Positions 56,947 through 64,000 of a stretch of DNA of 64,000 nucleotides are shown here, in pieces. Both the position numbers and the translations under genes were made by a program. Every line of letters starts with the position of its first letter. Within the stretch, counting starts at the first letter, position 1. The notes under the pieces are model-generated. The model saw nothing but the letters and a program-made list of their open reading frames with translations, was not told the DNA's origin and did not search any database. Origin of the DNA: Pachyseris speciosa (taxonomy: Eukaryota > Cnidaria > Anthozoa > Scleractinia > Pachyseridae); the NCBI GenBank assembly GCA_016490735.1, contig JAEMWC010001463.1:1-64000 (forward strand), in the 5' to 3' direction.

Positions 56947-59900
56947 TTAAGTGTCCATGACATAATCATCATGCCATGCTGGTGTTTTCTTGATACGGGA
57001 TGACCTCCGTAGTTGAACAGCTGGCTGAGAAGACACGGTTGCAGGCTGGTCGTGATTGATGGTCAATTCCGCGTCGTGGCTTGCGCTGGGAGGCTTCGCA
57101 GTTTGAGGATGATTGTGCGGAAGATCTTCGACTGAGGGAGGTGGCGGTGTCTCAGCCGTTATTCTGAGCTGACGCCTGTTGCGACGGTAGTGACGACCGG
57201 CAACTTCCACTTCGTACGAGCGGTTCGGAAGAATCTTCACGCAACTTCCAAGAGACCATTTAGTATCACCAGGGAGTTTCATCCTGATCGCTCGACCTGG
57301 CTGTAGCGGTGTTAGCGGTTGACTTTTCTTGTTGTACCGCTGCTCTTGAATGGCTTTTCGCTTTGCCAACTTGTCTCCGGTTTGGCTGTCTACTTTTGGT
57401 TCCAGCAGTTTGGTGTGGGTTGGCAACAGCGTTCGTGTTCTTCTGCCCATCAGACGTTGAACCGGTGAGGTTCCTAGACCTTCTGACGGGGTGTTTCTCC
57501 AGTCTAAAAACGCTAGTAGAGGATCTTTGTTGTCTGCTCGTGCTTTCTTCAGCAACGCCTTGCAAACTTTGACGGCGTTCTCCGCTTTCCCGTTCGACTG
57601 AGGATAGCGCGGGCTTGAGGTCTTGTGCTCAAATCTCCAAGTCTCGGCGAATTTCGCAAATTCAGACGAGCTGAACTGTGTCCCGTTGTCTGTAACAAGG
57701 ACTTCCGGAATACCATGTCTGGCAAACTGGACTTTAAGTGCGTGGATCACGCTTGCTGACGTGATTCGTTTCAGTTCCTGTACTTCAAAATAGCTTGACC
57801 AGTAGTCCACCATGATCAGGAACTGTTGTGGTCCAAGCTCGAATATGTCAGCTCCAACTTTGGACCAGGGACGACTGGGCATTTCATGTGGCTGGAATTC
57901 TTCTCGGCATTGCTCTGGCTGGTACGACTGGCAAACGCTGCACTTGGAAATGTAATCTTTGACTTCCGCGTTTATTCTAGGCCAGTAGAGTAGCTCCCGG
58001 GCTCTCCTTAGGCATCCACCGATTCCTATGTGAGACCTGTGGATTTCTTTAAGCATGTCAGCTCGCAGGGAATGAGGAACAACCAGGCGTTCTCCGCGAT
58101 AAACCAATCCACTATCTTCAACTAGCTCGCTTCGGCTGTCGTAGTAAGGTACAAGCTCTGCGGGGCAGTCTTTTCGACGTAATGGCCACCCTTTGTGTAT
58201 CACACCAATAAGTAGCTGCATCTCTGGGTCATCAGCTATGACTCGTTTGAACTCTTGCAGTCGTTTGGGCGATACAGAAAGTCCATCTTCATGTTGAACT
58301 TCTCGTAAGGCTCGTACTTCACTGCTGTCGTGCTGGGCGTCCTCAGTTGTAAGTCTGTAGGCGCGGCTCAAGGCGTCTGCAATGAACATTAGACGGCCTT
58401 TCTTGTATTGAATGTCTAGAGAATAGTTTTGTAACGCCATGCGCATTCTCTGTAGTCGTTTAGGTGACTGCTGTATAGGCTTCTTAAACACAGCTTGTAG
58501 CGGCTCGTGGTCAGACTCGACGTGTACGATGTCTCGGCCATATATGTACTGGTCAAACTTATGACAAGACCATACGATGGCAAGAAGCTCTTTTTCGATC
58601 TGGGCGTACCTGGTCTCAGTGTCTGTGAGTGCTCTTGAGGCATAACACACTGGCTGGCCTTTCTGCATGAGGACAGCTCCCAGACCTGTTTCAGATGCAT
58701 CACATTGAATGGTGACTTCTTCATTCACGTTGTAGTATTTGAGTACCGGAGATTCAGTAAGGTACTTCTTCACAGTATTAAACGCGATACTGTGCTGCAT
58801 CAACCACTGCCACTCCGCGTCTTTATCTTCCAATCGTCGCAACGGCTCTGTCATTTCGCTCAGATGCGGCATGAACTTGGAAAGGTAGTTCACCATTCCT
58901 AGGAAACGCTTGAGTGCTGTGGCGTTTTCTGGCTCAGACATGGCAATGATTGCTTCAATCTTCCTGGGGTCTGGTTTGAGTCCCTCTGGGGTGAGCTGGT
59001 GTCCCATGAATGGTACGCTTGTCTGAGCACGCTTGACTTTATCTTTGTTCAGCTTCAAGTTCCATTCTCTGCATCTTGTGAAGAATGATCTTTCATTTTG
59101 TTCAAGGTTCTTGTAAGCTTCTTCAGTGGTGGCGCCAAAACCAGCAATAATAAAGTCATCAGCAATAACTTCTACACCTTGTAGTCCCTCCACAAATTCG
59201 TGCATGGTTCTTTGCCATACTTCTGGAGCGGAACTGATGCCAAAGGGCATGCGAAGCCAACGGTATCGTCCGAAGGGAGTGTTGAAGGTAGTTTTGTAGC
59301 TGGACTCGCGGTCTAGTTTCTTTTGCCAGAATCCATCTTTTGCGTCAACTACTGTGAAAAGCTTCGCTTTGTCAAGTCGAGTAGCGACCTCTTCTATAGT
59401 AGGCATCTGGTAGTGCTCTCGCTTGATCGCTTCGTTCAAATCCCTTGGGTCCAAACAAATTCGAATTTTGTTCGGCTTTATTACGGCCAGCATGCTTGAT
59501 ACCCATTCTGTTGGCTCTGTTACTGGTGCGATGACGTTTCGCTGTACCAATTCGTCTAACTTTTCTTTGATTTTTGGGCGTACTGCAACTGGTACTCTTC
59601 TCGGGGGGTGAACTTTCGGTTTCACTCTCTCGTCCGTGATGATCTTGTATTCTCCTGGAAGTTCTCCAAGTCCCTCAAAAACATCTTTGTATTCTTCAAG
59701 GATCGTGTTGCTTTGTGGCGATATCGTGAGCGATAATACGTCACAATCGGCTAGCGTGACGATTCCAAGCACGATACTTGTGTTGAGTGATAGGATAGGT
59801 TGATAATCGCCATTGACGACGTTAAAGGTCAGAGTTTTCTTTCTGTCCTTATGCCACACTGGGAGGCTTATCTTTCCGGCGATCTGTTTTCGTTCACCAG

Positions 59901-60996
59901 TGTAGGAAACGATCGATTTGTTGCATTTCTTGAGGCGTTCGGCAGTGTCGTCTCCAGTGATTGATTTGTACACTTTCAGCGGTAATAGATCGCATTCAGA
60001 TCCAGTGTCCACTTGAAAACGGACCTCATTTCCGGGCTGTCTTCGGTTAACGTACAAATTTACCAGGGCTTTGTTTGCACGGCTGGGCTGTTCTCCAAGA
60101 GTGCAAATTTCATATTGATCAGGTCCATCATCTACTTGCACGGTAGCAACAGTCTTGCTTCGGCAAAGCGATTGGTAGTGATTCATGTTGCCACATCGGT
60201 GACATTTCTGACCAAATGCCGGACATTTTTGCTTTGCGTGTGTCGTTCCACATCTGCCGCAATTACCACGCGATGATTGCTTTTGATGTTTGTTGTTTGC
60301 TGCACGCGATGGCATCGACGGTCTGTTGCTTTTCGAGCGACCCTGCTTTAATACATTTACGGTTGCACTTGCACCCATAAGCTTCACTTGGTGCTCGGTT
60401 TGTTCGGCTGCTTTGATGAGATCGACGGCTTTTTGCAATGTCAAATCATTGTATCGGAGCAGTCTTTCACGCATCCTGTCGTCTCGAATTCCTAAAACGA
60501 TCCTGTCACGCAAAATCTCCTCTGGGGTAATGTCCTCGTGTTGGCAATTTTTAGCGATCGTTCTTAACTCTGTGAGGTACGCTGCGATACTTTCACCAGG
60601 CTCCTGCTTGCGATTATTAAATCGGTAGCGTTCATAGATCACCTGTGTTCGCGGCTCGCAGTGTGCGTCAAACTTTGCCAGCACGTGTTCTATTTTTGTT
60701 TCATCTTCGTCCTCTCCCCATTCAAAGGCATCGAAGGCTTTCGTAACATCTTCCCCAATAACTGACAAGAGCGTGGAAACTCTTACCAGGGGCTCCTGTT
60801 TGAAAATTCCTGTGGCGATTTCATATCGCGACCACACTTTCTTCCACGCTTTCCAATTTGTGGCTACGTTGTCATCCATGACAAGCGCTTTTGGCGGTGG
60901 CAAGTTAGCAGGAGGCATGTATATATGCGCAGGCTGAGCGGGCAGAATTTCTGGAGCTTCTCCTGTAGCTTCTTCAGATGTCCCTGCTGTCGGCAT
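56947..60996 (-). CDS. Gag-Pol polyprotein of Ty3/Gypsy element
   Basis: One uninterrupted 1349-residue frame. Approximate domains: Gag capsid region 40-230; two zinc knuckles at 244-276 (the second is CHRCGNMNHYQSLC); aspartic protease with VDTGSECDLLP near 328; reverse transcriptase from about 440, with LDPRDLN near 512 and the catalytic IADD variant near 610 instead of the usual YxDD; RNase H with QCDAS near 763 and SDHEPL; integrase with HHCC zinc finger (about 984-1023), DDE residues in GADIF, TDNGTQF and GKAEN (about 1046-1136), and a C-terminal basic region without chromodomain. Gag and Pol are fused in one frame, so no frameshift is needed. The start is the first ATG after the leader. 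It should be competent in sequence, but activity is not shown. Confidence 0.95.
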   Translation of the reverse strand: MPTAGTSEEATGEAPEILPAQPAHIYMPPANLPPPKALVMDDNVATNWKAWKKVWSRYEIATGIFKQEPLVRVSTLLSVIGEDVTKAFDAFEWGEDEDETKIEHVLAKFDAHCEPRTQVIYERYRFNNRKQEPGESIAAYLTELRTIAKNCQHEDITPEEILRDRIVLGIRDDRMRERLLRYNDLTLQKAVDLIKAAEQTEHQVKLMGASATVNVLKQGRSKSNRPSMPSRAANNKHQKQSSRGNCGRCGTTHAKQKCPAFGQKCHRCGNMNHYQSLCRSKTVATVQVDDGPDQYEICTLGEQPSRANKALVNLYVNRRQPGNEVRFQVDTGSECDLLPLKVYKSITGDDTAERLKKCNKSIVSYTGERKQIAGKISLPVWHKDRKKTLTFNVVNGDYQPILSLNTSIVLGIVTLADCDVLSLTISPQSNTILEEYKDVFEGLGELPGEYKIITDERVKPKVHPPRRVPVAVRPKIKEKLDELVQRNVIAPVTEPTEWVSSMLAVIKPNKIRICLDPRDLNEAIKREHYQMPTIEEVATRLDKAKLFTVVDAKDGFWQKKLDRESSYKTTFNTPFGRYRWLRMPFGISSAPEVWQRTMHEFVEGLQGVEVIADDFIIAGFGATTEEAYKNLEQNERSFFTRCREWNLKLNKDKVKRAQTSVPFMGHQLTPEGLKPDPRKIEAIIAMSEPENATALKRFLGMVNYLSKFMPHLSEMTEPLRRLEDKDAEWQWLMQHSIAFNTVKKYLTESPVLKYYNVNEEVTIQCDASETGLGAVLMQKGQPVCYASRALTDTETRYAQIEKELLAIVWSCHKFDQYIYGRDIVHVESDHEPLQAVFKKPIQQSPKRLQRMRMALQNYSLDIQYKKGRLMFIADALSRAYRLTTEDAQHDSSEVRALREVQHEDGLSVSPKRLQEFKRVIADDPEMQLLIGVIHKGWPLRRKDCPAELVPYYDSRSELVEDSGLVYRGERLVVPHSLRADMLKEIHRSHIGIGGCLRRARELLYWPRINAEVKDYISKCSVCQSYQPEQCREEFQPHEMPSRPWSKVGADIFELGPQQFLIMVDYWSSYFEVQELKRITSASVIHALKVQFARHGIPEVLVTDNGTQFSSSEFAKFAETWRFEHKTSSPRYPQSNGKAENAVKVCKALLKKARADNKDPLLAFLDWRNTPSEGLGTSPVQRLMGRRTRTLLPTHTKLLEPKVDSQTGDKLAKRKAIQEQRYNKKSQPLTPLQPGRAIRMKLPGDTKWSLGSCVKILPNRSYEVEVAGRHYRRNRRQLRITAETPPPPSVEDLPHNHPQTAKPPSASHDAELTINHDQPATVSSQPAVQLRRSSRIKKTPAWHDDYVMDT

Positions 60997-61008
60997 CGTG
61001 GTTTAGGT

Positions 61009-61022
61009 TTCTTCTGACACCA
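61009..61022 (-). promoter_or_regulatory. Primer-binding site
   Basis: TGGTGTCAGAAG begins immediately after the 5' LTR on the minus strand. TGGTGTCAG matches the complement of a tRNA-Leu 3' end including CCA; the match weakens after nine bases. Confidence 0.75.
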
Positions 61023-61258
61023 TGTAACGTTTTATGTCGTACGTTGAAACGATATATAGAGAGAGACGCAAGTGCTTGTCAACTCCTATTTTAATGCCTG
61101 CTTGTCGATTCTCCGAGTTACAAAGAATCAGTAGTATTCTTATGATCTCGCGATATGCGTGGGGCAATCAGAGGTGTCGATTACACTACTATTATAAACA
61201 GATCAAGATCACGCAAGTTAGTGTCACAATACAACGTCACAAATCCGGTATCGTTACA
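61023..61258 (-). repeat. 5' LTR of the Gypsy element
   Basis: Upstream LTR for the minus-strand element; carries the promoter by analogy with other LTR elements. Identical to 56694-56929 by eye. Confidence 0.95.
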
Positions 61259-61263
61259 TACTG

Positions 61264-63004
61264 AGAAACCAGTCTTAAATGTCATTTATGAAAACCTCTT
61301 TAGCAATATTAAGCGGACAATCCAAACAAATCAATTCCTTTGTAAATGCTGTTTCAAATTCTCACAAGAAAACTTGTGGTAATAACAAAGGAATAAACAG
61401 GTTGTAACCGCTCCTCCCGCGCCATCCCCTCATCTCACGATGGAGGTATTGGTTGGCTGGTACGTCAGAAGACCGACTAAGAAACGTTTCAAAAAGAGTG
61501 AACAATTCGTTTAGAACAGGCGTAGTTTTCAACTCGTGTATTACTGGATGTCTATTGACTTTAATCCCCCTGACCAGAATATAGCTTTCTTGTTAGTTAC
61601 TAACATCTGAGACTACAATCTCGGGCACAATTCTTGAAACGCAAGCTCCCTATTTCCCCTCCTTCCCCTTCAATGTTGACAGGAAGGGGAGTAGGTTGTG
61701 GTCGTGAGTGTTTCAAGCAATAGACCTTTTTAGCTTGTAGATTTTGTTTTCCCAACGTAGGCCATGCTAACGTAGAGAACTGTTTGTTTGAATATTCAAC
61801 CTCTGTGAAATGACAGTAGTAAGTACCTCGTTCTTTAACAATATTCCACCTCATGTTAAGCTGTATCTATGTTCACGCTTCATTCCGAATCAGTCGTTTG
61901 ATTCAAGGTGTGTTGTAAGACTAGCGACAAAGGGATGGTAAGAAGAAAAAGGTCGAAAAGGCCACCAAAAGCGACAATTTGTATCAGTTAATGGCAGTCA
62001 AAGGAACAATTCGACGCTTTACGAAAACATTCGAAACGGATAACTGCATCCATTTGTATTTAATCTAGTCATATGCTCGTTTGATTCACGGGGAAGAGAA
62101 GGCGATTATTCGACAGCCATCATTTTCATTTCCTTTACGGCTTAAAAAGATTATCATAATCTCTTTAAGCCGTAAAGAAAATTAAAATGATGGCTGTCGA
62201 ATAATCGCCTTCTTTTGCCCGGGAATCAAACGAGCATATCGTATTGAATACGAAAGTAATTTTAGCGTGGTTTTGTTACAGGTTCATCTCGTAACTTTGT
62301 TTGTTCTCAGCAGGTACTGCGGAGTAAATTTGGCGACGATGACTTTCCGAAAGCCTTTTAAATGCAGCAGTAACAAATGGCTTTGCATAAAATGCACGTT
62401 TTCTCGCAACACTGTCGCTAATTTCGAAAACATTGGGATAGTCCGAACCCAATAGTATTCAAGTGAGAACGCACAAGTACTCAGGTTCCCCGTAACGTTC
62501 CATCAAAACTCAAGGGAAAAGAGAACAAACAACCTCATTTGCATATGAGCCTTTGCAAACATGCTCAGTACGGACGTCTTGCCGTTAAGCAGGGTTCTTT
62601 GACTTCTATCATGTACTTAAACTAGAAAAGAAAACTATAATTGGTTTGATAATTGAAGATCGCCTTTACAGATGTTTATTGTTGTGCGTTAACCTTCCCT
62701 TAAATACAGCCTTTAGGGTGGGCCAAATTTATCTCGATTTTTTTTGGGCACAGATTTGGCAACTAGACTGCTTCATCCCCTACACCTTTACTCGCACATA
62801 TCTTGTTTTGTTCGATGTCATGGGTTGGGAGCATTAACGTTTGATGTTATCATTATGTTTATCGCGGCCAGTGGTGAATTGAGGATTCCATTGCACGTTT
62901 ACAATATTCAGTTTCTCTTCATATTGTTGCTGTCAAATGATACTCGAGACTCGAGAGGTTTAGAAAGAAAATAATGGACACAAATAGTTTGCGAGACACT
63001 AATA
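61264..63004. other. Non-coding stretch
   Basis: Apart from the fold-back at 62071-62239 nothing is recognised. Short frames lack splice or family support. Confidence 0.45.
62071..62239. mobile_element. Fold-back MITE, ~80-bp arms
   Basis: ATATGCTCGTTTGATTC through 'ggcgattattcgacagccat' to 'ttacggctta' is inverted on the right with few changes and a tiny centre near 62150. No coding content. Confidence 0.85.
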
Positions 63005-63685
63005 CATCAATCAGCGGCTTCCCCCTGGGACCCACCCAAGGGTCGGCCACGGGAACCCAGGAGCATTTGTCGAGATTGTCCCGAGGGTATGGGGGAAAAT
63101 ATCACTTTTGTTCATAGAGATTGCACCCCAGGGGGCAGACCCTGGGGATCTGCTGATCAGCGGTATACCCTATCATCGATTCCCGGATGTTGTTCGAGGT
63201 GTTCACTTCGCGCCCTTGTCGCACGAGATTTAGGGCTTGAATATAACCAAGTTTCATCGACAAGCCTGTTTACAACGCTTAGAGCTCAGACAGAAATAAG
63301 AAGAAAGCTGTTCAGGGACTCACAGCGCTCAAAAACCATACGTCTTTTCTCCATTTTTAGAAAGAAAAAGAAAAGAAAGAAAGAAACTTTGTTTACCGAG
63401 GGTAAAATACATTATTACCGGTAACCCAGTAGTTTACATAACGGCCCTCAAAACCGTAAAAAAAAGTTAAAAATATATATACAATACAACTATTTGCTCA
63501 AGAGCCAAGTGCACTGATATACAACATACTTGTAATGAGGGTCTAAACAAAGCAAATAGCTGGTTTTTGCACTGCTCCTTATTGTTGCACCAAGGGGCAG
63601 GGGATTTGTCAGATACGCAGGGGAATTTGATGTGGTTTGAGTGGGCATTTGGACAAATTCCCCAGGGGGAAGCCGCTGATTGATG
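63005..63685. mobile_element. TIR element with CATCAATCAGCGGCTTCCCC ends
   Basis: The 25-bp end at 63005-63029 is inverted at 63661-63685 with essentially no mismatch. The interior has nested 'ggggcag'/'ccctgggga' inverted motifs and no transposase frame, so it is a non-autonomous DNA transposon of 0.68 kb. Target duplication unclear. Confidence 0.7.
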
Positions 63686-64000
63686 CATAATAACTAAACC
63701 TTGTCAAGAAAAGTTTCAGAAAAACACTAATTAATAGAAATAACGGGCGCTGCTTCTTTTCGACCAAAACCAGGGATCCATATTCCTTTTTTATCAACGT
63801 CGTCAGCCGGGCAAGCATGCCAGATGATGTACTTGCCCTGGCCAAATTTTGCTTGCCCTCACTAAAATGAAGCTCTATAAAAGGAAAATTATGTGTAACT
63901 GGAACGTTTGCCTTTTTTATTTCCGTCGTGCAGTACCGACTCATATATTTCTTTTTCACTTGAAACAATGTTTTGCGGTGGTCTTGTGAATCGTTATGTG

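Larger units (their letters stand above)
56694..61258 (-). mobile_element. Intact Ty3/Gypsy LTR retrotransposon
   Basis: Two LTRs of 236 bp (56694-56929, 61023-61258) appear identical, start TGTAACG and end CGTTACA, and are bordered by the 5-bp duplication TACTG (56689-56693, 61259-61263). Between them on the minus strand are a primer-binding site, one Gag-Pol frame and a polypurine tract. No envelope frame. Identical LTRs and an open frame indicate a very recent insertion. Confidence 0.97.

Noticed and set aside
63609..63968. 119-codon minus-strand frame
   Set aside because: Overlaps the right end of a TIR element and shows no recognised domain.

Overview
The window looks like nuclear DNA of an anthozoan cnidarian, most likely a stony coral. 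This is inferred from AT-rich sequence, spliced genes with GT-AG introns, an intact Ty3/Gypsy element, several kinds of TIR/MITE elements, and a tRNA-derived repeat whose antisense translation is common in coral gene predictions. Nothing bacterial is present: no operons and no ribosome-binding sites.

The backbone of positions 1-51.6 kb is a minus-strand gene whose coding sequence is broken into single-repeat exons. I found 16 exons (51515 down to 1030). All enter with one base and leave with two, so a conserved Leu codon is normally split at each junction. Fifteen are exactly 72 nt and one is 69 nt. Each encodes one 23-24-residue leucine-rich repeat. One-LRR-per-exon architecture in this phase is typical of LGR/relaxin- and glycoprotein-hormone-receptor-type ectodomains. 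Neither the N-terminal end nor a 7TM domain is visible, so the receptor call is an inference. Two further exon-like segments (15738, 18066) keep a donor but have lost the acceptor and look like duplicated dead exons.

The introns are packed with mobile and repetitive DNA: TTAA-, TA- and TTA-flanked MITEs, fold-back hairpins, a RecQ-helicase-like broken fragment (3.1-3.8 kb), a GAT/GAC trinucleotide array (18.8-19.3 kb), and a 1.8-kb TA-flanked element carrying about 770 bp of hexanucleotide blocks (20.3-22.1 kb).

The 26-kb gap between the first two LRR exons seen (25.2-51.5 kb) holds the most unusual structures. First, 29.84-33.28 kb is a satellite of about 14 monomers of 250/251 bp. Each carries an antisense tRNA-like gene with A box, B box and an immediate T7-8 Pol III terminator. 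The monomers are arranged in a five-monomer, 1254-bp higher-order repeat, end in a palindromic fold-back, and are enclosed by 0.5-0.6-kb inverted repeats (28966-29486 / 35191-35793). Second, 35909-43887 is a 7.98-kb DNA transposon with CAGGAGTRCYC termini. Its 819-bp internally deleted derivative at 50180-50998 has a perfect 8-bp target-site duplication. The large copy contains a 70-bp minisatellite, a TATA-driven spliced minus-strand gene for a predicted 114-residue membrane protein, and further candidate exons. Third, 45419-47951 is another element with about 430-bp inverted ends.

The right part (53-61 kb) has two adjacent 5'-truncated non-LTR retrotransposon tails and one very young, apparently intact Ty3/Gypsy element (56694-61258). 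That element has identical 236-bp LTRs, a TACTG duplication and one uninterrupted 1349-codon Gag-Pol frame on the minus strand. No convincing host coding exon was recognised from 51.6 to 64 kb.
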